Of a DNA stretch of 64,000 bases, positions 49,788-58,618 are shown piece after piece. This DNA comes from Betaproteobacteria bacterium. GTDB lineage: Bacteria > Pseudomonadota > Gammaproteobacteria > Burkholderiales > WYBJ01. A program made the position numbers and the translations under genes. The notes under the pieces are model-generated. The model saw nothing but the letters and a program-made list of their open reading frames with translations. It did not search any database and was not told the origin of the DNA. Numbering within the stretch: the stretch's first letter is position 1; every line of letters starts with the position of its first letter. The stretch spans positions 7,438 to 71,437 of the forward strand of contig WHTS01000008.1 of NCBI GenBank assembly GCA_009377585.1, read 5' to 3'.

Positions 49788-50807
49788 TTACGCATGCTCG
49801 AACTCCGTATCGAATGCGGGCGCAATCTCGCGCGCGAACCGGCGCAGGCTCTCGCGCGAGGCGCCGCCCATGTTGGCCAGGATGTAGCTCGCTCCGGCCG
49901 CGCGCAGCGCCTCGAGCTGAGCGGCGATCTCGTTCGGGCTGCCGTAGAGCGCGGCCGCTTCGTTGCCGCCCGGCGCATCGGCGTACGCAAGCACATGCGA
50001 GCCGCGCTGCTGCCCCGGTGCACGCGCGACCTCGATGGTGCGTCGGCGTATGCGTGCATTGCGCTCGAGCGCTAGAGCCTTGTCGGCCGCATCGCGCGCC
50101 ACGTAGACGTCGCGCGCCACCGCGACCCTCATCGGGTCGAAGCTTCGGCCTTGCGCCTGCACCTCGGCCTTGAAAAGGGCGATCCGCTCGCCGATGAGGT
50201 CGATGCCGGCGAACTGATCGAGCAGCAGATTGAATCCGCGTTGCGCGACCTTGCGGATCGACTCGGCGCTGCCGGCCGCCATCCAGATCGGCGGGTGCGG
50301 CCGCTGTGCCGGCGGCGGCTCGACGATGATGTCCCGGAAGCGCCAGAAGCGGCCGGCATGCGAGAACGGCGACGTCGCGCTCCAGGCGCGCAGCAGCACG
50401 TCCAGACATTCGTCGAAGCGCGCATCGGCCTCTTCGGCCGGGATTGCGAAACCAAGGAACTCGTTGTGACGATAACCTTTGCCGATGCCCAGATCGAGCC
50501 GTCCGCCCGAAAGCAGGTCGAGCGTTGCGGTCTGCTCCGCCAGCAGGACGGGGTTGTGCCATGGCAGCACCATGACCGCCGTGCCGACGCGCAGCCTGCG
50601 CGTGCGCGCAGCGAGCCAGGTGAGCAGATTCAGCGTCGCCGAAACCTGCGTCCAGCCGCTGAAGTGGTGTTCGACGACGAACGAGCTATGGTAGCCGAGC
50701 GCGTCGGCTTCCACGGCAAATTCGATGTAATCGTGGAAGCCCTGGCCCATCGGCGCGCCCGGTCGGGACGCGGCAGCCTGGGCGCCGCCGAACATTCCGA
50801 AGCGCAT
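49788..50807 (-). CDS. LLM-class flavin-dependent monooxygenase
   Basis: A 339-residue luciferase-like TIM-barrel enzyme. Motifs: RFGMFGGA at the first strand, YHSSFVVEHHFSGW, TAVMVLPWHNPVLLAEQTAT, LDLGIGKGYRHNEF and PPIWMAAGSAESIRKVA. It probably uses FMNH2 (or F420) and O2; which of the two cannot be told. The stop overlaps an alternative start of the next gene. It lies about 115 nt downstream of a cupin gene on the same strand. Confidence 0.93.
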   Translation of the reverse strand: MRFGMFGGAQAAASRPGAPMGQGFHDYIEFAVEADALGYHSSFVVEHHFSGWTQVSATLNLLTWLAARTRRLRVGTAVMVLPWHNPVLLAEQTATLDLLSGGRLDLGIGKGYRHNEFLGFAIPAEEADARFDECLDVLLRAWSATSPFSHAGRFWRFRDIIVEPPPAQRPHPPIWMAAGSAESIRKVAQRGFNLLLDQFAGIDLIGERIALFKAEVQAQGRSFDPMRVAVARDVYVARDAADKALALERNARIRRRTIEVARAPGQQRGSHVLAYADAPGGNEAAALYGSPNEIAAQLEALRAAGASYILANMGGASRESLRRFAREIAPAFDTEFEHA

Positions 50808-50922
50808 GCTGTTTGCTGCCGGGCGGAGCGTTATGGGCACATGATCCCCGGCTCGGCACAGCACGGGCTCAACATGGATCGTACGGACGCATCCGCGGCG
50901 GCGGCACGCGCTAGAGCGCGGA

Positions 50923-51399
50923 TCACGCCTTGGGCGCGGGATGGATGTTGTCCACCCAGTGCACTTCCTCCGGCTTTTCCACCACCGGTATGTCGAGGTT
51001 GACCACCACCGGCTCCTGGCCGCTCCGGACCAGCACGCATGAGAGCGGCTCGTCGTCGTTGGCGTTGATCTCCTGATGCGGCACGTAGGGCGGGACATAG
51101 ATGAAATCGCCTGGACCGGCCTCGGCCATGAATTCGAGATTGTCGCCCCAGCGCATGCGGGCCTTGCCGCTGACGACATAGATCACGCTTTCGACCGGCC
51201 CGTGATGATGCGCTCCGGTCTTCGCCTTGGGATGGATCACCACGGTGCCCGCCCAGAGCTTCTCGGCGCCGGTGCGGGCATGGGTGATCGCGGCGGCGCG
51301 GTTCATGCCCGGTGTTTGTGCGGTATTGATGTCGACCTCGTTGCCGTGCACCACCCGCACGCCGTGATACTTCCAGTTCGATATGGACGATTCAGCCAT
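50923..51399 (-). CDS. cupin-domain protein
   Basis: A 158-residue single-cupin protein with both cupin motifs: HPKAKTGAHHHGPVESVIYV (three His and Glu as metal ligands) and PGDFIYVPPYVPHQEINAN (final His). Many such proteins are dioxygenases or isomerases in aromatic or uronate degradation. GGGAG precedes ATG 51399. It is divergent from the glycine-zipper gene, whose sigma-54 promoter lies in the shared spacer. Confidence 0.92.
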   Translation of the reverse strand: MAESSISNWKYHGVRVVHGNEVDINTAQTPGMNRAAAITHARTGAEKLWAGTVVIHPKAKTGAHHHGPVESVIYVVSGKARMRWGDNLEFMAEAGPGDFIYVPPYVPHQEINANDDEPLSCVLVRSGQEPVVVNLDIPVVEKPEEVHWVDNIHPAPKA

Positions 51400-51445
51400 G
51401 TGCGTTCTCCCGAACCTGCAACGTCGATGATACAACGAGCAACGG

Positions 51446-51461
51446 TGGCACGGCGCTTGCG
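51446..51461 (+). promoter_or_regulatory. sigma-54 promoter of the 51545 glycine-zipper gene
   Basis: GTGGCACG-GCGC-TTGCG is the best match in the window (TGGCACG-N4-TTGC exact), with GG (51447-51448) and GC (51459-51460) 10 nt apart. The start is near 51472, 73 nt before the ATG. A second candidate, AGGCCTT-CATT-TTGCT (GG 51499-51500, GC 51511-51512), is closer to the gene. Confidence 0.83.
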
Positions 51462-51544
51462 GACCGGCCTGGACTCGATGAGTGCGGCAGCCGTCCCAGG
51501 CCTTTCATTTGCTGTATGACGATCGAACAACCCTGGAGAATTCC

Positions 51545-51754
51545 ATGCGTACGACATTGACCGTCGGTTTACTGATTCTGGCGGCGCTCGGCAGCGGATG
51601 CGCCACGTGGGATGAAATGGATGGTTCGGAGCGCGGCCTGGCCGTGGGCGCTACCGGCGGCGCCGTGGTGGGCGGCATTGTGGGCGGGCCGATCGGAGCC
51701 GCCATCGGTGCCGGCGCAGGCGGCTATGCCGGCCATCATGAAGGATCGCACTGA
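51545..51754 (+). CDS. small glycine-zipper lipoprotein
   Basis: A 69-residue lipoprotein: lipobox LGSGC (Cys near residue 19), then a glycine zipper (AVGATGGAVVGGIVGGPIGA and AIGAGAGGYAG) ending in HHEGSH. Glycine-zipper proteins span or associate with membranes and are commonly induced by osmotic or envelope stress. GGAG sits 7 nt upstream of the ATG. The exact sigma-54 promoter places it in the RpoN group with the similar lipoprotein at 23530. Confidence 0.88.
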   Translation: MRTTLTVGLLILAALGSGCATWDEMDGSERGLAVGATGGAVVGGIVGGPIGAAIGAGAGGYAGHHEGSH

Positions 51755-51966
51755 AGGCGCGACGACGCCGGCATCGACATCTCGCACAGGCGCGGCAGCG
51801 TGGACTGGCCGCGCGGATACCGCCTTCGCCCAGGTTATACAGCAGCAACGCGATCGCGCCGGTGACATTGTCTCGATCGGCGTGGCCTGCGCGGGCGGGG
51901 GGTCATGCGGCTCCGCTAGCTCGGATACTTCATCGGCGCACGGGCGGCCTGGTGGCGTATGCGGGC

Positions 51967-52482
51967 TTAGGTGCGCCGGGTGCCGGCGCTCGCGCCCCCG
52001 GCCTGCTGCAGCGCCTTGTACAACAGGTCCAGCGCAGCCGAGGCGAAGCTCCACATGTTGAGCTCGCGGTTGGCCGTGCGCGTTTCGATCATGGCCGAGA
52101 GCTCGATCGGCCCGGCCACCGCGATGCAGGCGTGGCCCGCGTCGTAACCGTAGCGATTGCCGGTGGGTCCGGTGGCGCCGGTCTCGCCGATCGCCCAGGT
52201 GGTTGCGAGCCGTTCGCGCGCGCAGCGGGCCAATGCCAGCGCGTACGCCTCGCTGCTCGGCGCAACGCCGGAGAACGGATCGCCGGCCTGCTCCAGGAAG
52301 GCCTTGCGCGATTCGCGCGTGTAGGTGACGACCCCGCCGCGAAAGTATGCCGACGCGCCGGGCAGTGAAAGCAGTGCGGCACTGATGATGCCGCCCGCCG
52401 ACGATTCGGCGACTGTAATCGTATCCCCGCGCAGCTTGAGCAATTCGCCGGCCTGGCGGCCGAGTAGCGACAACTGGTTCAT
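51967..52482 (-). CDS. pncC: CinA C-terminal-like nicotinamide-nucleotide amidase
   Basis: A 171-residue PncC/YgaD-like enzyme that deamidates NMN to nicotinate mononucleotide in pyridine-nucleotide recycling. Family signature: TITVAESSAGGIISAALLSL with the catalytic Ser, ERLATTWAIGETGATGPTGN and GYDAGHACIAVAGPIELSA. It lacks the N-terminal molybdopterin-like domain of full CinA, as PncC does. GGAGG precedes ATG 52482. The gene stands alone upstream of nothing obvious; the 3' neighbour converges. Confidence 0.9.
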   Translation of the reverse strand: MNQLSLLGRQAGELLKLRGDTITVAESSAGGIISAALLSLPGASAYFRGGVVTYTRESRKAFLEQAGDPFSGVAPSSEAYALALARCARERLATTWAIGETGATGPTGNRYGYDAGHACIAVAGPIELSAMIETRTANRELNMWSFASAALDLLYKALQQAGGASAGTRRT

Positions 52483-52586
52483 TGGAATTTCCTCCGATGT
52501 GTTAGGTCGAGTGAAGCGTGAGTGAGTGAAACGTGCAGCGTGAAGGGCGTATGAATGAGTCGCTGAGCGCGCGGCCTGTTCACCCT

Positions 52587-53465
52587 TCACTTTTCACGCG
52601 CTTCACTCTTTACTTCCGCCATGCCGCGCACGGTCAGCCTCGGATAGGGTATTTCGATACCGGCCTCACCGAAGGCGTGCTTGAGCCGGCGCAGGTATTC
52701 ACGTCGCACGCTCCATTGCTCCAGCGGCATCACCTTGAGACGCGCGCGCAGCATGACCGCCGATTCGGCGAGGCTTTCCACCCCGGCAATCTCCAGATCG
52801 CCGATGATGTTCGGCGCGAAGGCGGGATCGGCGCGCAATCCCGCGGCCACCGTGCGCATGATGCCGAACGCCGTGTCGACATCGTCGCCATAACCGATTC
52901 GCACATCGATCACCGCATGGGCGAAGCTGCGGCTCATATTGGTTACCGTGCTGATGAGGCTGTTCGGGATGAAATGGACGCTGCCCTCGTAGTCGCGCAG
53001 GCGCACGAAGCGCAGCGTGACTTCCTCGACCAGTCCGGACTTGTCCGCGATCTGCACCACATCGCCCTGGCGGATCTGGTTCTCGAGCAGAATGAAGAAG
53101 CCGGTGAAGTAGTCCTTCACCAGGCTTTGCGCGCCGAACCCTATGGCGATACCGACCACGCCGGCCGCGCCGAGTATCGGCGCCACCGACACGCCGACCT
53201 CGGACAGGATCAGCATGCCGACGATCAGCAGCAGCGCGACGTTCGCGATGTAGCGGAACACCTGGCTGAGCGTTTCGGCGCGCTTGCTGGCCTCGGCGTC
53301 GGCCAGGCGCAACGTCACGCGGCTACGAAACACGCGGATGAGGTGGCGCAGGAGCGCGGCTACGATCCACGCCGCCGCCAGGATCAAGGCGATCCGTATG
53401 GCGGTCAGCGCCGTCGGATCCAGTTGCTGGAGGGTAGCCGAAAATTCCTTCATCGCAACACTCAC
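52587..53465 (-). CDS. MscS-family mechanosensitive channel of the trehalose operon
   Basis: A 292-residue small-conductance channel. Three helices in the first 110 residues, with the pore helix VAPILGAAGVVGIAIGFGAQSLVKDYFTG in outline, then the beta domain (IRQGDVVQIADKSGLVEEV and VHFIPNSLISTVTNMS) and a C-terminal alpha/beta domain. The GTG start at 53465 is 6 nt after the MalQ-TreY stop, so it is the last gene of the glycogen/trehalose operon. That arrangement links solute synthesis with solute release. Confidence 0.94.
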   Translation of the reverse strand: MSVAMKEFSATLQQLDPTALTAIRIALILAAAWIVAALLRHLIRVFRSRVTLRLADAEASKRAETLSQVFRYIANVALLLIVGMLILSEVGVSVAPILGAAGVVGIAIGFGAQSLVKDYFTGFFILLENQIRQGDVVQIADKSGLVEEVTLRFVRLRDYEGSVHFIPNSLISTVTNMSRSFAHAVIDVRIGYGDDVDTAFGIMRTVAAGLRADPAFAPNIIGDLEIAGVESLAESAVMLRARLKVMPLEQWSVRREYLRRLKHAFGEAGIEIPYPRLTVRGMAEVKSEAREK

Positions 53466-53471
53466 TCGCTG

Positions 53472-56400
53472 TTATCGAGCCTGCGTGTCGTAGTGCAGGA
53501 TGGCCCCTGGAAAATAATCGAAGACGCGCCCGAGGTCGAGCCGTCCGTCGGTGGCCTGGAAACGCGCTCCGGTGATGAGGTCGGTCAGCTCGGCGCCCGC
53601 GGGCAGCATGCTGGCATCCACCACCGTATCCTGCCACAGCGCTGCGCCGACCGGCGCGCTGCCGACATCGACGCCGAGTGAAGCGAACATGCGCGCGCAA
53701 ACGACCAGGATCCCGCTCTCGCCGTGGCGGCGTGCATAGGCAAGCGCATGCTGTTCGCGCGCGCCGGTCAGCTTGACCGGAAGGTAATCGCCGTGGCTGA
53801 AAAGCTCGGGCGAGCTGCGCCGCAGGCCGAGCGAGCGCAGCACGACCCACATCTTCGCGCGCCCGTCCCAAGCGGACTCGACCAGCGCGCGCACGGCCTC
53901 GCCCAATTTTTCGCCCGCTCTAGCGCTCATTCGCTGCAGCGCCGCCAGCATGCGCAGCCGATGCTCGTAGTCGACCGGGCGGCGATTGTCGGGATCGACC
54001 AGGCTGTAGTCGAGCGTCTCGTTGCCCTGGAAGATGTCCGGCACCCCGGGGGAGGTGAGCTTGATGACCGCCATCGACAGGCTGTTGAGTGCCCCGTACC
54101 ACGCGAACGCCCGGGCCTGCGCCGCCAGGTCGTCGAGAAAAAGGTTGCCTGTGCTGCGCCCGAGCAGCCCGCGCACGAATTCGATCAGCGCCGCTTCGTA
54201 CGGCTCGTTGACGTTGAGCCAGCTCGTGCGCACCTTGGCCTCGCGCGCCGCCTTCACCATGTAACCCTCGATCCGGCCGCGATACGCGGCGAGCGCCTCG
54301 TCCGTGCAGTCCGCCGGAAAGCTGCCGATGAGCGTCTGGTAGAGCAGGTATTCGTCGTTGCGGCTGGGCCCGACCGCGCCGTTGATGTTGCGTTTGCGGG
54401 CGCGGTTGAGCCGGCTCCAGCGCCGTACCAGCAGCCGCCATGCCGCTGGCATCTCGGAGATGACGTCGATGCGCGCGCGCACGTCCTCCGAGCGCTTGTT
54501 GTCGTGGGTGGACGTGGCCAGCAGCGTGTGCGGCCACTTGGCGGCGCGGTCGGCGCTCGCGCCGTGGAAGGCCGACACGCGCATGCCGAACTGATCCGGA
54601 TCGCCGCCGACGTCGTTCAACGAGACCAGGCGGTTGAAGTTGTAGAAGGCGGTGTCCTCGATGCCCTTGGCCGCGACCGGCGAAGTGAGCTGCTGGAAGC
54701 GCATGGTGATGGCGCGGCACTCGGCCTTGAGGGCTTCGGGCGCGTCGGTCGGCAATTGCTGCAGCAGGATCGAGCGCAGGAAGTCGAACACGCTCGCGTC
54801 CGCGCCGCGGCCGTGCTCGCGCGCGCGCCCGATGGCCCATTCGATGTAGCGCCGGTCCTGCTTCGAGATCGAGTCCGCGATGTAGGTGCGGTAGACCGGA
54901 AAGTAGCCGATCACCTCGGTCACCGCGCGCTGCAGCGTGTTGACGGTGTAGTCGCGGGTTCGCCGGTCGGCACGCGCCAAGTGCAGCAACCGGCGCGAGA
55001 GCACCGCCAGCTCGCCCGCGAGCGCGCTGGTGAGCACGATGCGCTTGCCGCGATAGCAGGCCTCGATGAACGCCGCCGACTCGTCGCCGACGAACGCCTT
55101 CCACGCGCGATGGACGCGCTCTCGCGCCTCGGTATCGACGAAGACGCCGTTGACGACGTTGGCGAAGCGGTAGCCGGTCGTTCCGTACACCGGCCAGGAT
55201 TCGGGCAGATGCTCGTGCGGGGCGATGATCTTTTCCACCACCACGTAGAGGGGGCGGGCGGCAGCATCGGGCGGCGGCGCTGAGCCGGCCGCGAACGCGA
55301 GCTGGATGTAGCGCTCCTGCAGCTTGCGAAAATAGCGCGCCGGCTCGAACAGCCCGTCGGGGTGATCGATGCGCAGCCCATCCACCTGGCCCGCCGCCGC
55401 CAGCTCCAGCACGAAGCGGTGGGTCGCCTCGAACGCGGCATCGTTCTCCATGCGCAGCGCCGCCAGGTCGTTGATGTCGAAGAAGCGGCGGTAGTTGATG
55501 TCGTCGCCCGCCACCCGCCAGTAGGCAAGGCGATAGGCCTGCGCGTCGAGCAGCTCGTGCAGGGCGCGAAAGCGGTCGGGCTCGCTGTTGGCGCCGTTGA
55601 TGAAGCGCACGCTGCGCTCGATCGCCTCGCCCAGCACGGGCTGGCTGGCGACCATGCGGCCAAGCCGGCGCTTGTGCACTTCCTTGTCGCGCGTGCGCTC
55701 GGCGATCGCCTCGGGCTCGGTCGCTTCCCGCGCCGGCAGGTGATGGAGCGAGGCGATCAGGCTTTCCAGCCCCGCCTGCGCATCCGGGTCGAGCTCGCCC
55801 GAGCCGAGGCTTCGCACCGCACGGTCGAGGATGCGCGGATACTCGCGCGGATCGATGGGAAAGCGGTGCTCGTAGTAGAACACCGCGAACGAGCCCGCTG
55901 CCGGCTCGAACTCCAGGCGCAGCTCCGCGCGCTCGAGCACGGCGCCGTAATGATCGCCCAGCACCGGCAGCACGATGCGATTGGCGAACTCGGGGTCGAT
56001 CGGGCGCCAGTCGACGTCGAAATAGTCGGCATAGGCCGAGGCCGGTCCGTTCTCGAGCAGATCCATCCACCAGGCGTTGTCGCGCCCCATGACGCCCATG
56101 TGGTTGGGCACCATGTCGAGAATCTGGCCCATGCCGTGGCGCTTCAACTCGGCCACGAAGTGCTCGAAGTCGTCGCGATTGCCGATCTCCGGGTTGAGCG
56201 CGGCGTGATCGATGATGTCGTAGCCGTGCTGGCTGCCGGCGCGTGCGCGCAGGTACGGCGAGCAGTAGACGTGGCTCACGCCCAGTGCGGCGAGATACGG
56301 GATGAGCGCGGTGGCGCGGGAGAAGTCGAACTCGCGATGCAGCTGCAGCCGGTAGGTGCAGCGCGGGATCACGGCCTGCGCGCCCTGCGGCCGCGGTTGC

Positions 56401-58616
56401 GCGAGCACGTGGCTGCGGGGCCGCACGGTTGCCAGCGTCTGGGCGCTGCGCACGAAGCGCTCCTCGTCCAGAAAGCGCTCGAGCTCCAGCGGGAGCTTCC
56501 GCCGCCAATTCGGATACTGGTCGGTGGTCCCGGGCAGGTTCGCCTGATCGGCGCTTCCCGCCACGTCCTCGAGCTGCAGCACCATGACCTTGGCCGGCGT
56601 CGCGGCGAGGTAGGCGTGGATGGCGGCGCTCAATGCCGGCGTCATCGCCGGCACGGCGACCGGGTCGGGCGCCACCCCCTGGGGCAGCAGGTTCTCGCGC
56701 TCCAAGGCGAGCAGCAGGCGGGCGCGGTCCTGCGCCCGGCCGACGATCTGCGCTTCGCGCATCGCCTCGTTCGGAAACAGCCCCAGCTGCGAGCGCAGGC
56801 TCAGGTCGCGTCCTTCCCACCAGCCGGCCAGGGTGGGCAGGTCATGGGTGGACGCCGCGACGATCGCCTGCGCGGGATAGTCGCGCGGGGACTTGAATTC
56901 GCCGCCCGGCTGGCGCTCGAAGTAGAGCAGCCGATAGGACAGCACGCCCGTGCGCGCGAGCGCCTCACGCGCTTCGTCCGGCACCGTGCCGAGGTCTTCC
57001 CCGATCACCAGGCAGCGGTTGCGCTCGCTTTCCAGCGCGGTCAGCCCGAGCAGATCCTCGAACGGATAGCGCACATAGGCGCCTTCGGCGGCCTTGCCGT
57101 CGGGGGGCACCCAGAATAGCCGCATCAGACCCATCACGTGATCGATGCGCAGCGCCCCGGAGTGGCGCATGTTCGCGCGCAACGTCGCGATGAACGGCTC
57201 GTAGGCGCGGGCCTCGAGCCGGTGCGGAATCATCGGCGGCAAGCCCCAGTTCTGACCGTTGGGCGCGAAGTCGTCGGGGGGTGCGCCGACGCCGGCGGTG
57301 GTCGCGTAGATGTCCTGGTTCGCCCAGGCTTCCGCTCCGCCGCGATCGATCGATACGGCCAGGTCTTCGTAGATGCCCACGCCCAAGCCGAGCTCGAACG
57401 AACGCCGGGCCGCCGCACCGTATTGGATGTCGACCTGCCATTGCAGGTATTCGAAGAACTCGACCCGGTCCAGGCGTTCGGCGCAAAACGCGGCAACCGC
57501 TTCGGAGGCGGGATCGCGAAACGCTTGCGGCCATACCGGCCAGCCCCAGACGTCGGTCGATTCGCGCGAGAGGCTCTCCTGCAGCGCATCGAACAGCGCA
57601 TGCCGGCGCAGCGCCTCGCCGCCTTCGGCCTGGAAGCCGCGAAAGCGGCGCGCGTGCTCGGTGCCGCGCTCGATATGGTGCTTGCGAAAATAGGCGTAGA
57701 GCAAATCGAGCACTTGGCGCTTGGCCGCGGCGACGGCTGGGTAGTCGAGCAGCTCGGCTTCGCGCAAGCTCTTCAGGCGCGTCTGAAAGACGGCGCTGCG
57801 CACCAGCGCTCTCGCCTCCTCGCTGGCGTGAAAATCCGCGCACGCCTCGACGTCGATGTAGATCCAGTTCTTGAACAACCGGCTCGAAGGGCTGTACGGG
57901 CTCGCGTGCGCGGGATTGTGCGGATAGAGCGCGTGCAGGGGATTGAGCCCGATCACGCCGCCGCCGCGCGTGCCCCATTGCTGCACCAGCGTCATCAGGT
58001 CGGTGAAGTCGCCGATGCCCCAGTTGCGCTCGGAACGCACGCCGTAGAGCTGGCAGGTCGCGCCCCAGACTCGCCCCTCGCCTTGCAGGGCTGGCGGGCA
58101 ATAGCAGCGCTCGGGCGTGACCGCGAGCAGCATATCGGTGCGCATCTCGGTGCTGTCGGCCTCGCCGTGGCGTACGCGCACGTGGTGATAACCGAACGGC
58201 AGCTCGAACGCGAGCCGCCATTCGAGGGCCACGTAGTCGCAGCCTGCGACCGAAACGCGCTCGATCGAGTGCAGGCTCGCCGGCTGCAAGCGGCCTTCGT
58301 GCCGGTCGCCGTCCTCCTCGCGCACCGTCCAGGCGAGCTCGTCGCCAAGACTTGCGGCCGGCAGCTGCAGTCGGATCGTCCACGGGCTCGCGTCGCGGCG
58401 AACGACGGTTGCCGGCGGCAGGACGCGTGCCCAGCGCGCCTGCTGCGTGCGCGTGAGTGATGCCTCGACGGCGGCATCGTCGGCGGCCTCGATCCCCATG
58501 GCTTGCAGGACCGAACGCAACGCGTGCTCCCCGGTGTGATGCTGCTGTCCCCAGATATCGTAGTACTCGAGAATGACGCCGTATGCGCGCGCCAGCTCGA
58601 GCAGCTTGTCGTTCAT
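53472..58616 (-). CDS. 4-alpha-glucanotransferase fused to maltooligosyl trehalose synthase
   Basis: A 1714-residue fusion. Residues 1 to about 745 are MalQ: CQLYGVRSERNWGIGDFTDL, GLNPLHALYPHNPAHASPYS, catalytic Asp in LRIDHVMGLMRLFW, Glu in VIGEDLGTVPDE and STHDLPTLAGWW. From about 750 the protein is TreY: IPRCTYRLQLHREFDF, DMVPNHMGVMG, nucleophile Asp in VDGLRIDHPDGLFEP, VVVEKIIAPHE and TSTHDNKRSEDVRARI. MalQ elongates glucans; TreY turns their reducing end into a trehalosyl end. The start is ATG 58616, 3 nt after treZ; a longer open frame reaching 60383 is only a shadow of treZ. Confidence 0.95.
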   Translation of the reverse strand: MNDKLLELARAYGVILEYYDIWGQQHHTGEHALRSVLQAMGIEAADDAAVEASLTRTQQARWARVLPPATVVRRDASPWTIRLQLPAASLGDELAWTVREEDGDRHEGRLQPASLHSIERVSVAGCDYVALEWRLAFELPFGYHHVRVRHGEADSTEMRTDMLLAVTPERCYCPPALQGEGRVWGATCQLYGVRSERNWGIGDFTDLMTLVQQWGTRGGGVIGLNPLHALYPHNPAHASPYSPSSRLFKNWIYIDVEACADFHASEEARALVRSAVFQTRLKSLREAELLDYPAVAAAKRQVLDLLYAYFRKHHIERGTEHARRFRGFQAEGGEALRRHALFDALQESLSRESTDVWGWPVWPQAFRDPASEAVAAFCAERLDRVEFFEYLQWQVDIQYGAAARRSFELGLGVGIYEDLAVSIDRGGAEAWANQDIYATTAGVGAPPDDFAPNGQNWGLPPMIPHRLEARAYEPFIATLRANMRHSGALRIDHVMGLMRLFWVPPDGKAAEGAYVRYPFEDLLGLTALESERNRCLVIGEDLGTVPDEAREALARTGVLSYRLLYFERQPGGEFKSPRDYPAQAIVAASTHDLPTLAGWWEGRDLSLRSQLGLFPNEAMREAQIVGRAQDRARLLLALERENLLPQGVAPDPVAVPAMTPALSAAIHAYLAATPAKVMVLQLEDVAGSADQANLPGTTDQYPNWRRKLPLELERFLDEERFVRSAQTLATVRPRSHVLAQPRPQGAQAVIPRCTYRLQLHREFDFSRATALIPYLAALGVSHVYCSPYLRARAGSQHGYDIIDHAALNPEIGNRDDFEHFVAELKRHGMGQILDMVPNHMGVMGRDNAWWMDLLENGPASAYADYFDVDWRPIDPEFANRIVLPVLGDHYGAVLERAELRLEFEPAAGSFAVFYYEHRFPIDPREYPRILDRAVRSLGSGELDPDAQAGLESLIASLHHLPAREATEPEAIAERTRDKEVHKRRLGRMVASQPVLGEAIERSVRFINGANSEPDRFRALHELLDAQAYRLAYWRVAGDDINYRRFFDINDLAALRMENDAAFEATHRFVLELAAAGQVDGLRIDHPDGLFEPARYFRKLQERYIQLAFAAGSAPPPDAAARPLYVVVEKIIAPHEHLPESWPVYGTTGYRFANVVNGVFVDTEARERVHRAWKAFVGDESAAFIEACYRGKRIVLTSALAGELAVLSRRLLHLARADRRTRDYTVNTLQRAVTEVIGYFPVYRTYIADSISKQDRRYIEWAIGRAREHGRGADASVFDFLRSILLQQLPTDAPEALKAECRAITMRFQQLTSPVAAKGIEDTAFYNFNRLVSLNDVGGDPDQFGMRVSAFHGASADRAAKWPHTLLATSTHDNKRSEDVRARIDVISEMPAAWRLLVRRWSRLNRARKRNINGAVGPSRNDEYLLYQTLIGSFPADCTDEALAAYRGRIEGYMVKAAREAKVRTSWLNVNEPYEAALIEFVRGLLGRSTGNLFLDDLAAQARAFAWYGALNSLSMAVIKLTSPGVPDIFQGNETLDYSLVDPDNRRPVDYEHRLRMLAALQRMSARAGEKLGEAVRALVESAWDGRAKMWVVLRSLGLRRSSPELFSHGDYLPVKLTGAREQHALAYARRHGESGILVVCARMFASLGVDVGSAPVGAALWQDTVVDASMLPAGAELTDLITGARFQATDGRLDLGRVFDYFPGAILHYDTQAR

Positions 58617-58618
58617 TG

